DNA of 49,763 bases from Nitrosomonas sp. GTDB lineage: Bacteria > Pseudomonadota > Gammaproteobacteria > Burkholderiales > Nitrosomonadaceae. Positions within the stretch are counted from its first letter, which is position 1. Every line of letters starts with the position of its first letter. The position numbers and the translations under genes are program-made. A model generated the notes under the pieces. That model was not told the origin of the DNA, did not search any database, and worked only from the letters and a program-made list of their open reading frames with translations. The DNA lies in NCBI GenBank assembly GCA_021774265.1, contig JAJFJG010000036.1, positions 1-49,763 of the forward strand, given 5' to 3'. This document shows, piece after piece, positions 15,513 through 24,034 of this stretch.

Positions 15513-16163
15513 ATGCACTGGACCCATGTATTGCTGATCGTTTTAATCACCATTGTAGTTACAATAACTGGTACCTACTGGATACTCAAAAATTATATTT
15601 TCACCACATCCTTCACGCCTATTTCATTAAATGAAAAAGAGGAAAAAACACTCCAAGCTAAGCTTCAAGCGCTTGGTTACGACTCTCAGTTTTCATCACG
15701 CGCCATGAATAATAATGTTATCGATGAAAACGGTTTCTTAAAACCAGAAAAATATTCCGAAAAGAATGCGCGGCGTGAAATTAGTTTTACAGAACGGGAA
15801 ATGAATGCGTTACTCGCTAAAAATACCGATCTTGCACAAAAACTGGCTATCGATCTTGCAGAAGGTCTTGTCAGTGCAAAACTACTCATTCCACTTGAAA
15901 AGGAATTTCCAGTACTTGGCGGAAAAACACTCAGATTTAATACCGGCATCGAAATAGCCTATCAGAATAACCAACCTGTCATTATCCTAAAAGGGGTAAG
16001 TATTATGGGCATTCCCGTGCCTAACGCTTGGCTGGGTGGACTGAAAAATATCGATCTGGTCAGAGAATTTGGTGTCGACCCAGGTTTTTGGAAATCTTTT
16101 TCGGAGGGCGTAGAGGACATTAAAGTCACAGATGGTCAAATCAATATTACGTTCAAAGAATAA
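15513..16163 (+). CDS. Membrane-anchored protein of unknown function
   Basis: A 216-aa protein with one N-terminal transmembrane helix (VLLIVLITIVVTITGTYWIL, residues 6-25) and a soluble, mostly beta-predicted domain outside the membrane. The region ISFTEREMNALLAKN and the segment GKTLRFNTGIEIAYQNNQPVIILKGVSIMG (in two strands) suggest a lipid-binding-like or secretin-accessory-like fold, but I cannot name a family with confidence. The start at 15513 has an AGAACCTC ribosome-like site upstream. It lies between the GNAT/nitrilase fusion and the decarboxylase, and a promoter-like repeat precedes it and the decarboxylase alike. Confidence 0.7.
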   Translation: MHWTHVLLIVLITIVVTITGTYWILKNYIFTTSFTPISLNEKEEKTLQAKLQALGYDSQFSSRAMNNNVIDENGFLKPEKYSEKNARREISFTEREMNALLAKNTDLAQKLAIDLAEGLVSAKLLIPLEKEFPVLGGKTLRFNTGIEIAYQNNQPVIILKGVSIMGIPVPNAWLGGLKNIDLVREFGVDPGFWKSFSEGVEDIKVTDGQINITFKE

Positions 16164-16691
16164 TCTAACATTGTAAAGTTAATTGTATCTGAGCGATAAT
16201 AAAAGAATGGAAGATTCGATCTTTACACGGCATAATCAAAGAAAAGACATCAAAAAATTGGTTTTGTCTGCCACTATTTTTACAATAGAGTCAGCAATCG
16301 CGCCGTGCTTTCACGCCAACAAAATCGGGTGAGAGAACGACGTATGCGCAGGTTTAAGTCGATAAGGCAAGCTCGACGATTGCTATGTGGTCATGCTACT
16401 GTATCAACCTATTTAGTTTTGACCGCCATCTGGTATCTGCTAGAAATTAACGGGATCTGAAATAACAAGCTTTTGCGTCTTGGAAAATGTTACGTTAGCA
16501 TAAATACGATAATTACAGCGTTGAGCGCTCTGCGAAACTTAACATGACAGTACCCACAAAACTCATAACCATTCACCCACTGATTATATGATAAACAATG
16601 CTCTCACAAAAACTGGTACTAAACCAACAGCAGCTCAAGGTCAATTTACCCCTTTCCGCAATATATATATCTTATTGGAGTCGTCCTGTTC
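16164..16691. other. Intergenic stretch with promoter-like repeat copy 2
   Basis: No ORF of note. CTTTTGCGTCTTGGAAAATG then TTACGTTAGCATAAA at 16468-16507 repeats the segment before the previous gene. TTATTGGAG just before the decarboxylase start contains its ribosome site. Confidence 0.45.
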
Positions 16692-17891
16692 ATGACTAAA
16701 CAAACCATTGTTGAGAGTTTTGCTGAATTATCTCATCCTGATGTGCTCGAAGAGTTTGACCGTGCCAGTTTAGAAGAACTAGTAGCTAAGCATGAAACGC
16801 CCTTTATGGTACTTGATTTAAGTGAAGCTGAATATCAGTATAAATCTCTACAAGCGGCACTTCCCGGAGTAAAACTTTTTTACGCTTTAAAGTCTTTTTC
16901 CCATCCAGAGCTAGTTAAACGGCTGAAAATGCTGGGTAGTTTTTTTGATCTAGCAACCATTGGTGAAATAGACTTGGTTGAGTCACTGGGTATTCTCGGC
17001 GAACAATGTATTCATACCCACCCAATAAAAAAAGACAAAGAAATTAAACGTTCACTTGAGTTCGGTTGTAAACGGATGGTAGTTGATAATATAGAAGAAC
17101 TGAAAAAATTTATACCCTATGCTGGACAGGTAGAACTCATTATCCGCATGAGTTTCCGCAGTAAACAGGCGGTGGTAGATCTGTCACGTAAATTTGGCTG
17201 TGCACTAGAAGAATTACCCTTGATAACAGATATGGCAAAGCAACATGGCATTGAAGTAGTAGGCCTTTCGTTTCATGTGGGCTCACAATCACTGTCCCCC
17301 ATGACACAAGCTAATGCAATTCGCTCAAGTGCAGCCGCAATGAGAATCATGAACAATGTAAACTGGAAATTCTTGGACATTGGCGGCAGCTTCCCTGTTT
17401 CCTACCAGGAAGCCGTTTTACCCATCGATGACTTCTGTATCCCTATTATGGAAGCTCTAAGTGAATTACCCGAGGGTATTGAAGTATTTGCTGAGCCAGG
17501 GCGCTTTATATCTGGACCATCCATGATTGAAGTAGTGTCTATAGTGGGCAAAGCAAAACGTAGCGCTAAAATATGGTATTACCTAGATGATGGCGTGTAT
17601 GGAGGATTTAGTGGGCAGATGTTTGATCATGCAAATTATCCTCTAGCACCATTAAAGCCATTTGATGCCACTGGTGAGTTTTTACCCAGTGTATTAGCAG
17701 GCCCAACCTGCGATAGCATTGACGTAGTCGCTGAAGATATAGAATTACCTGAAATGGAAATTGGTGACATACTAATAGGAAAAAAAATGGGGGCCTATAC
17801 CATTGCTTCTGCTACGGAATTTAATCATTACCCAAAACCCAAAATAGTGGTAGTAGAAGATATTTTTGATCCTGATACTGAGGGTCTTTAA
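16692..17891 (+). CDS. Type III PLP-dependent ornithine/lysine decarboxylase
   Basis: A 399-aa alanine-racemase-fold decarboxylase that would make putrescine (or cadaverine) in the cytoplasm. Key residues are present: the PLP lysine Lys67 (FYALKSFSHPEL), His195-Val-Gly-Ser, the phosphate-binding Glu268-Pro-Gly-Arg, and the active-site Cys340-Asp341 (GPTCDSIDV) contributed across the dimer. The pattern is the ornithine decarboxylase type rather than diaminopimelate decarboxylase; ornithine versus lysine cannot be settled here. The TATTGGAG ribosome site supports the start. A transposase pseudogene begins 44 bases after the stop. Confidence 0.88.
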   Translation: MTKQTIVESFAELSHPDVLEEFDRASLEELVAKHETPFMVLDLSEAEYQYKSLQAALPGVKLFYALKSFSHPELVKRLKMLGSFFDLATIGEIDLVESLGILGEQCIHTHPIKKDKEIKRSLEFGCKRMVVDNIEELKKFIPYAGQVELIIRMSFRSKQAVVDLSRKFGCALEELPLITDMAKQHGIEVVGLSFHVGSQSLSPMTQANAIRSSAAAMRIMNNVNWKFLDIGGSFPVSYQEAVLPIDDFCIPIMEALSELPEGIEVFAEPGRFISGPSMIEVVSIVGKAKRSAKIWYYLDDGVYGGFSGQMFDHANYPLAPLKPFDATGEFLPSVLAGPTCDSIDVVAEDIELPEMEIGDILIGKKMGAYTIASATEFNHYPKPKIVVVEDIFDPDTEGL

Positions 17892-17934
17892 AACTTAAAG
17901 TAATGGAATCAGCAATTAAAGCTTATCAATTTAA

Positions 17935-19101
17935 CTCTTGACGAGCGCCGAATTCAACCGACTTGTTTGCTTTGCCACGAATAATGTGACGTACATGTGG
18001 CTGATGGATGCTGACGATACGATCATCGCAACATTTGCATTCCAACGGTACATTGCTTCTTGTTGCGCGTATACGTGCTGGATGATCCAATACTTGCACA
18101 GCAAGGAATAAGCCAGTGAAATCGCTCTGCCTGGTTAAGCATCCAGTAGTGCTTCGATATGTTGAAGGTTTCTTCGCAGATACTGTAGTTGTTTCCTAGG
18201 ACCTTTACGTAACTTCTTACCTTTAGGTTGACGTCCGCTTCACAATGCTCACGTAATCTTTGTCTGCCGTTTAACGGTAGGTGCGCGGCTTGGCTTTTGC
18301 GCCAGATAGACAATGCAGAATATCAATAGTCTGCTCACTTATTTCGCGGCTCTCATTCAATAAACTCTGATCAGTAGGAAAACAAATAACTTGCTCTGCA
18401 ACTGTCGCATCTAAAATCAATTTGCCCTGATCGGTTGATATTTTTTCAACGACATGTTGGTCTTGTGCAATAACCTCTTCATCGCCAGTTAACGCCGCTT
18501 CGTTTTGGCTTGGAGGATCGTCATCATCGTGGTGATTACATTTTGCGTTGTCTTTCTCTGGCCGCAGAGTCGGGCGTTTCTCCAGCACATTAATGATCGA
18601 CTGATGGAAATGTACAAAGGTTCGTTCGCCCATGAACCGACAGATCTCTACAAACAGTGAGGGTACGAAAGGCTGTTTATCTTGAAAGGCCAGAAAACCA
18701 ATAAAGGGTCTGTCGGAAAATAGCAAAAATGACAGTTTTTAGAATATTTATTCAATTAAAAACAGAAGGTTAATAATTCAGTTCTTGCGAAAAAAGCTAT
18801 TACCCGACAGACCCATAAAGTATTGCAGATAGAAGTTCTCTCGGGTTTTCTAAACAGTCTCTTCATCACTTAAGCGTAGCTTATGTTTGATAATGACCAC
18901 GCCAATTATTAAGCGTGCGTCTTTTGCAGGCCGGCCGTGTGCTAATGATAGATTCTGATAAAAACCATCCGCTAGTTCATCCTAGGGGATACATTGACTA
19001 ATGTTTTACCCAACGATTGTTTGCATCTAGTCTACTTCAAAGGGTATTTCGAAACCTTCCAGGGTGAGTTGCTTTTGGTTTTGGATTTTGGATGTGATCA
19101 T
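17935..19101 (-). pseudogene. IS1182-family transposase, decayed and interrupted by a MITE
   Basis: Fragments of one transposase can be followed from MITSKIQNQKQLTLEGFEIP at 19101, through LADGFYQNLSLAHGRPAKD, KLRLSDEETV, YLQYF | IGFLAFQDKQPFVPSLFVEI, LILDATVAEQ and KPRTYR, to RGKANKSVEFGAR near 17940. Several in-frame stops and frameshifts are present. Between YF and IG the frame is split by a 109-bp insertion (18706-18814). The C-terminal part of the family's catalytic domain is missing. The remnant is inactive. Confidence 0.85.
18706..18814. mobile_element. 109-bp MITE with terminal inverted repeats and 5-bp target duplication
   Basis: The element begins GGGTCTGTCGG and ends CCGACAGACCC, an 11-bp perfect terminal inverted repeat. 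It is flanked on both sides by ATAAA (18701-18705 and 18815-18819). Removing the element and one ATAAA restores the transposase reading frame. No ORF fits inside. A longer relative lies at 40816-40955. Confidence 0.88.
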
Positions 19102-19745
19102 ATGCAAGATTTTTTTGGGATATCTCGTTGTCTTATTTGCATTATTACACCATAAAACAATAAATATTTTTTTAATCAACGGGTTATTGTTTTTTAGTAA
19201 ACTCTAATTAATTCTAGTTTCTCAAGAAATGCCTTTCCCTGAAGAGATTTGCGAAAATTGGGTGCTTTTACATCATTGGATACTCAGTCACGTTATGCTA
19301 GTTGACTCTTTCAAACGGCCGCTTATGTATAAAACAGAAGGACTGGCAAGCGAAGAGCTGCTCTTGAGAAACAACCGTAAAACTGTTGTTCAACAACGTC
19401 GCCTCGTCGAGAAACATAAATAAAACATATTTTATTTCAGCCCGTTACCTGAGTCTTACTATACTTTACTTTAGCGTTCGATGGAAAAAACCGCTCGCGT
19501 TACCCAACAAAAGAACAAAGGGGCTTATTTCGAAGTTTCGTTACCTGCTCCAAAGTTGGCGTCACTACAAGCGCGGAATTATAGGATTAAAACAATATTT
19601 GTATAACACAGAAATTTAAATGATCAGCTTCAAAAATATATCTTTAAATCCAACACAACGTCCTTTACCTGAACATAAAGAATCAAAACGATTTAAAATT
19701 CACTCTGACAATTCAAAAACCTTTGGCACTACAAACTCAACATAA
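19102..19745. other. Intergenic stretch, no gene assigned
   Basis: Short plus-strand frames at 19229-19423 (64 codons) and from ATG 19481 (about 40 codons) exist, but neither matches anything I know and both lack a clear ribosome site. I leave them unannotated. Confidence 0.45.
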
Positions 19746-19765
19746 CCGTAGTTTGCAAACTACGG
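19746..19765. promoter_or_regulatory. Perfect 20-bp palindrome upstream of the flavoprotein operon
   Basis: CCGTAGTTTGCAAACTACGG is a fully symmetric 20-mer, 104 bases before the first start codon of the operon. With no U-tract it is a better operator than terminator. The binding protein is unknown. Confidence 0.55.
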
Positions 19766-19814
19766 CTCAAAATCTGTTCGGTATATAAACACATGAAAAT
19801 GGAGAGAAGGCTGA

Positions 19815-19848
19815 CACCATTAATTAAGTTCTGCTTACATTAATGGTG
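19815..19848 (+). promoter_or_regulatory. Leader hairpin before the flavoprotein operon
   Basis: CACCATTAAT and ATTAATGGTG pair perfectly over 10 bp, and the stem extends inside through TAAG/CTTA past one extra C to a short TTCTG loop. It ends 21 bases before the ATG at 19870 and close to the AAGGA ribosome site, so it may affect translation or mRNA stability. Confidence 0.5.
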
Positions 19849-19869
19849 CGATGCTTCGAAAGGAAATAC

Positions 19870-20988
19870 ATGATTGAATATTTTAATACGGTAGAAAAGA
19901 TTGCTACAGAGATTGTTGCTAAAAATGCAGCTAAAGTGGATAAAGCAGGTGCATTTCCACAAGAAGCAATGGATGCACTGCGTGATGCAGGTTTGCTTGG
20001 ACTCATTAGTGCAAAGAGTGTCGGTGGTATGGGAGAAGGTCCGCGTGCTGCTGCCATCGTTATTGAACGCTTCGCTCGTGAGTGTGGGTCGACAGCGATG
20101 GTACTTTGTATGCACTATTCCGCTACAACGGTTATAGAAAAATATGCATCTGAGGAAGTTCGTAAACAGCTTGCGCAGGGCAAACATCTGGGTAGCCTGG
20201 CCTTCTCGGAGGCTGGGTCGCGTAGTCACTTCTGGACACCTGTAAGTACGGCGACAAGAGACCAGAATGGCATTCGTTTGAATGGCAAGAAAAGCTGGGT
20301 CACTTCGGCCCACCATGCAACGCTTCATGTGTGGTCAAGCAAGCCAGTTACTGCTGAGGGTGTTAGCACAATCTGGCTGGTACCGAGCAGCAGCAGCGGG
20401 ATTTCAATAGCCAATAATTTTGATGGTCTAGGATTGCGTGGCAACGACTCTACGCCAATTACCGCCGACAACACATTGATTCCAGAGCATCATATGCTCG
20501 GTGAAGATGGCAACGGTCTTGCGATCATGCTTGAAACTGTATTACCTCTATTTAGCGTCTTAACAGCCGCCACCGGAATCGGACTTATGGAGGGTGCAAC
20601 AACGGCTGCTTGTAATCACGCAGTTGAAACTCGCCATGAGCATCTTGATTCAGCGTTGTGCAATCTCCCAACTATCAGGGCTTATCTAGCACGGATGCGA
20701 ATTACAACTGATCAAGCGCGCTGTCTATGGCTCGATACGCTTCGCGCAATGGAAACTGATCGCGAAGATGCAATACTGCGCGTACTGGAATGCAAGGCTT
20801 CTTCGGGAGAGTCTGCAACCCAGGTGCTGGATACCGCGATGCGTGTTTGCGGCGGCGCTGCGTTCCGCCGTGAAGTTGGCGTGGAGAGACGGTTTCGCGA
20901 TGCCCGTGCAGGTACGGTCATGGCACCAACAACGGATCAATTGTATGACTTCATTGGTAAGGCCATTTGTGGCTTGCCAATATTTTGA
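19870..20988 (+). CDS. Acyl-CoA-dehydrogenase-fold flavoprotein
   Basis: A 372-aa member of the acyl-CoA dehydrogenase superfamily with all three regions: N-terminal helices, the middle barrel (GSLAFSEAGSRSHFW and LNGKKSWVTSA) and the C-terminal helical bundle (GGAAFRREVGVERRFRDARAGTVMAP in two parts). In true dehydrogenases the last region carries a catalytic Glu in a YEGT-like loop; here the loop reads MAPTTDQLY without it. That suggests a relative using FAD or FMN differently, such as a monooxygenase-type member. The ATG at 19870 has AAGGA upstream. The gene is followed after 11 bases by the PhnD-like gene. Confidence 0.8.
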   Translation: MIEYFNTVEKIATEIVAKNAAKVDKAGAFPQEAMDALRDAGLLGLISAKSVGGMGEGPRAAAIVIERFARECGSTAMVLCMHYSATTVIEKYASEEVRKQLAQGKHLGSLAFSEAGSRSHFWTPVSTATRDQNGIRLNGKKSWVTSAHHATLHVWSSKPVTAEGVSTIWLVPSSSSGISIANNFDGLGLRGNDSTPITADNTLIPEHHMLGEDGNGLAIMLETVLPLFSVLTAATGIGLMEGATTAACNHAVETRHEHLDSALCNLPTIRAYLARMRITTDQARCLWLDTLRAMETDREDAILRVLECKASSGESATQVLDTAMRVCGGAAFRREVGVERRFRDARAGTVMAPTTDQLYDFIGKAICGLPIF

Positions 20989-20999
20989 GAAAACAAGCC

Positions 21000-21854
21000 A
21001 TGTCTGAGACATTATTAATAGGTGCCGTCGTCTACGACCCGAAAGTTGTCACCATCTGGGATGGTTTCCAAAAATGGTTTGCACAGCACGATTTTTATTT
21101 CGACTATATCCTGTATTCAAATTATGAACAGCAAGTGGAGGGGCAGTTTGCCGGTCACTTTCATATTGCGTGGAACTCCCCGCTAGCGTGGTTACAGACC
21201 GAGCGTATTGCCACTAAAACAGGGCGTAAGACCCAGGCAATTGCCATGCGCGACACCGATTGCAATCTCACCAGCGTAATTGTCGTGAGCAGTGGTTCTT
21301 CGATTCAGTCGATCGAAGATTTGCGCGGCAAGACCGTTGCTGTAGGAGCTTCTGACTCGCCACAGGCTACATTAATACCACTTCTACACTTAGCAGAGGC
21401 GGGGCTTGAGCCGGAAAAGGATTTTTTTGTAAGACCGTTTGATGTGCTCGTAGGTAAGCACGGTGACCATATCGGGGGTGAACGTCATGCAGCCAAGGCA
21501 TTGATTGAAGGAGAAGTAGATGCGGCATGCATGATCGACGGCAATCACCTGCTGTTTTCACGGGAAGGTACGCTTCCATCAAATAGCACACGCATTCTTG
21601 CACAGACCGATGAATATGATCATTGTAATTTCACGATGCTGGATGGTATGCCTGAAGACGCTGTCGCACGTTTTTGTGAACTCTTGCTGTCAATGTCTTA
21701 CGACGACCCACAGGTAAGACCGTTGCTAGATCTTGAAGGATTAAAAATGTGGAAGTCAGGCCGTACTGAGAAATACGCACTTTTAGCCAGGGCCATCGAT
21801 CGATTTAAAACAATTGATGCATTCGTCGACAAAGTGAGCAAGTCGTGCCCATGA
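21000..21854 (+). CDS. PhnD-like substrate-binding protein without a signal peptide
   Basis: A 284-aa protein with the fold of phosphonate/phosphite ABC-transporter binding proteins: SIQSIEDLRGKTVAVGASDSPQA (in two parts, about residues 102-124) and GERHAAKALIEGEVDAACMID are typical. Such proteins are normally exported, but the start MSETLLIGAVVYDPK leads straight into the first strand with no signal peptide or lipobox. It therefore probably acts in the cytoplasm as a ligand-binding partner. The last codons overlap the next start (ATGA at 21851-21854), indicating translational coupling. No ABC permease or ATPase is nearby. Confidence 0.78.
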   Translation: MSETLLIGAVVYDPKVVTIWDGFQKWFAQHDFYFDYILYSNYEQQVEGQFAGHFHIAWNSPLAWLQTERIATKTGRKTQAIAMRDTDCNLTSVIVVSSGSSIQSIEDLRGKTVAVGASDSPQATLIPLLHLAEAGLEPEKDFFVRPFDVLVGKHGDHIGGERHAAKALIEGEVDAACMIDGNHLLFSREGTLPSNSTRILAQTDEYDHCNFTMLDGMPEDAVARFCELLLSMSYDDPQVRPLLDLEGLKMWKSGRTEKYALLARAIDRFKTIDAFVDKVSKSCP

Positions 21855-23051
21855 GCGGGCATGGCATGTGCATAGTCGAACTTGGTGACTTGGGGCTGGA
21901 TCCAAGGTGGGCATTTGCTGGTGAAACGAGTGCTGCACACAATAGCCGTGAACACTCCCGTCGCTGTTTATGGCAACGCACCTGAACTTGCTATTCATCT
22001 TCGCGCTTGGTGTCGTACGCAAGGTCACGCCATCGAAATTGCAAAAACCACAGGTGGCCCTGTCGCGGTGATACACCGTGGTAGCGCTGAAGTTGGGCGC
22101 TGGCGCGGTGCCGAATCTACTGGTGACGCCACCATTCCAGAAGAACAAGCGCACGCCTATTGGGGACTAGCGGGCCGCAGTGCGACTGTTGAAGCTGGCG
22201 CGCCAACTTTTAATTTTCCACTCGATACGCGCGTTGAAGTATGGGCCAAGGAAGTCGCAAAACTATATGCTCAGGCTGCGGCAGCTCAGTGGAACCCTGC
22301 CACAGCGATTCCGTGGGAAGAGCCTTTTGATTTGCATGATGAAGTAGAAGATGCGGTTGTACAAGTAATGACTTACTTGATCGAAAACGAAACGGCAGCA
22401 CTGGTGATTCCAGCACGGTTTGCATCACAGATACATCCACATTTTCGCGAAGTAATGCAGCTGCTCGCTATTCAAGCTGCCGACGAGGCGCGTCATATTG
22501 ATGTATTCACACGGCGCGCACTATTGCGACGCCCGAAGCTTGGCTTGTCGACTGCGGGTGGTCAGTCATCACTCAAAACATTGATTGACGAAACGGATTT
22601 CGCGCTATCAGCAATGCTGCTATCGGTACTTGGGGAAGGTAGCTTTTTGACGCTGTTATGGTTTCTACAACAGTATGCACCAGATCCAGTCACGCGACAA
22701 ATCGCGCGCCTAGTCGGGCAAGATGAAGCACGGCACGTTACATTTGGCATTGCCCATCTCACGCAACATGTACAAAAAGATCCAATGTTACTTGGACGGT
22801 TGGCGGATGCCATTGAACGCCGCCACGATATACTCGCCAATACCGCCGGACTCAATGAAGAAGTGTTCGATGCTCTCGTGTTAATCGCCGCTGGGTCATG
22901 GGAACCAGAGGCGCTACGTATTGGGTGGAATAAGGTTCAAATACTGATTGCGGATATGAACCAGGGGCGCATACATCGCTTATGCAAAGTAGGTTTTGAT
23001 GAGGCCTCTGCACAGGTATTGTCGGCGTTGCACACCAGAAATTTCATGTAA
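21851..23051 (+). CDS. TusA-like / ferritin-like diiron fusion protein (apparent frameshift near the start)
   Basis: The main frame gives an N-terminal TusA/SirA-like region (LLVKRVLHTIAVNTPVAVYG ... HLRAWCRTQGH) and then a helical ferritin-like domain with two DEARH motifs (AADEARHIDVF and GQDEARHVTFG) plus Glu in ENETAALV and LGEGSF, a plausible four-Glu/two-His diiron site. The ATG at 21851, coupled to the preceding stop, opens MSGHGMCIVELGDLGLDP in another frame; dropping one A in CCAAGG (21902-21907) joins it to GGHLLVKRV. Without this, translation must start internally, for example TTG 21882. The TusA CPxP cysteine is absent. Role unknown; probably an oxidase or oxygenase in this operon. 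Confidence 0.72.
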
Positions 23052-23246
23052 CCTTTTATTTTAACAAATCCCTATAAAGACTCTCTTCCGATACTTCAGT
23101 GTCCATACAATATAATACTTATAATCCCACGCAGTATAACTTAAGCTATGCCTATTCATTGGTTGTTTCCACATCCATTAAACTTTAGACGGTTCACAGA
23201 TAAGTAAGGCTTCCAATAAATCCCTGAATTGTCAAATTTTTATAGT

Positions 23247-23275
23247 CCACCGGCAAAGCCGGTGGTTTACTTTTT
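23247..23275 (+). terminator. Rho-independent terminator
   Basis: CCACCGGC-AAA-GCCGGTGG (23247-23265) is a perfect 8-bp GC-rich hairpin followed on the plus strand by TTTACTTTTT. It lies about 200 bases after the ferritin-like gene and just beyond the PII-like stop on the other strand, so it could serve both directions. Confidence 0.75.
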
Positions 23276-23280
23276 ATTCT

Positions 23281-23598
23281 TTAATAAGAAACTTTCGACC
23301 CTTCTAGCCAGAGGCAATCAGAAATCAAGCACATACCGCCCAACTCTTTCATTATCAGTTGCATCTCTGCAAGCACTTTTTTTGCTTTCTCCTCTTGACA
23401 GGCAAGAATAACAACGACATTTCCATTTCTAAGAGTTATATCATTAGAATCTATAACCCCACGATTTCCTAAACCACCAGCCTGATTAATAACGGTATAG
23501 CCATGCACTTCAGTTTTCGACAACAAACTAGCTATTCTAGAGAATTTATCTTTACCTATGACTATCTCGAGTCTTTTCATTGCGATTGTATTATTCAT
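23281..23598 (-). CDS. PII-like nitrogen-regulatory-family protein
   Basis: A 105-aa protein with a PII-like trimeric fold pattern: N-terminal strand MKRLEIVIGKDKFSRIASLL, a glycine-rich T-loop area (GYTVINQAGGLGNRG) and a C-terminal NVVVILACQEEKAKKVLAEM. It lacks the Tyr51 region and C-terminal signature of GlnB/GlnK, so it belongs to the looser PII-like group that bind nucleotides or metals near transporters. I chose the ATG at 23598 because of its AGGAGA ribosome site; the open frame extends 12 codons further. The tiny lipoprotein gene lies 80 bases upstream on the same strand. Confidence 0.75.
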   Translation of the reverse strand: MNNTIAMKRLEIVIGKDKFSRIASLLSKTEVHGYTVINQAGGLGNRGVIDSNDITLRNGNVVVILACQEEKAKKVLAEMQLIMKELGGMCLISDCLWLEGSKVSY

Positions 23599-23677
23599 AA
23601 TAATTTCTCCTAAAGTTGGTTTCAGCCGCCACAAATTTTTGTGGCAGTGTATTCCAAACTACTAAAACCACACTAAA

Positions 23678-23809
23678 CTATTTTTCTTGATTCACGCTAT
23701 CACGATCTTCCAGAATATTTTGGCTTGGAGGATACTGACCTGGCTTTGGATCACCACAAGCTGATAAATAAAGCGCTAGAAAAATTGAAACAAAAAGAGA
23801 ATATTTCAT
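23678..23809 (-). CDS. Very small lipoprotein (43 aa)
   Basis: The frame starts MKYSLFVSIFLALYLSACGD: a Lys, a hydrophobic core and the lipobox Leu-Ser-Ala-Cys at residues 15-18, followed by Gly-Asp, which may favour inner-membrane retention through the +2 rule only weakly. The remaining 25 residues are polar (PKPGQYPPSQNILEDRD). An AGGA ribosome site precedes the ATG. It lies directly upstream of the PII-like gene on the same strand, so the two may be co-transcribed. Both may be the leftover of a larger transport locus. I do not recognise the family. Confidence 0.65.
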   Translation of the reverse strand: MKYSLFVSIFLALYLSACGDPKPGQYPPSQNILEDRDSVNQEK

Positions 23810-24034
23810 GGTATCAATGTCCTATATTTGAATTTATGTCAGTTATTAAATATGGTCCCTTCGAAAAAATCGAAAAACTGATTTTTACTTTGCCAGGTTG
23901 TAGTTTTCACATTTTTTTTTGAAGCAATTTTTTATATCATAATTAATGTTAAACTTTAGTTAACTACTAAGAATTACCAGTGATAGCCTGGAATCAACAT
24001 TGAAAAGCTTTCGGAGTATCGATGGGAAGGGGTC

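Noticed and set aside
16692-17891. Assigning the decarboxylase to the exosortase A-associated PLP decarboxylase family
   Set aside because: Its active-site pattern (FYALKS, GPTCDSID) is of the ornithine decarboxylase type, and it is 24 kb from the exosortase-associated operon.
19229-19619. Short plus-strand frames after the IS1182 remnant
   Set aside because: No recognisable domain, no ribosome site; likely chance frames in decayed DNA.
23725-23922. 65-codon plus-strand frame over the small lipoprotein
   Set aside because: The opposite strand encodes a lipoprotein with a proper lipobox and ribosome site, so this is its shadow.
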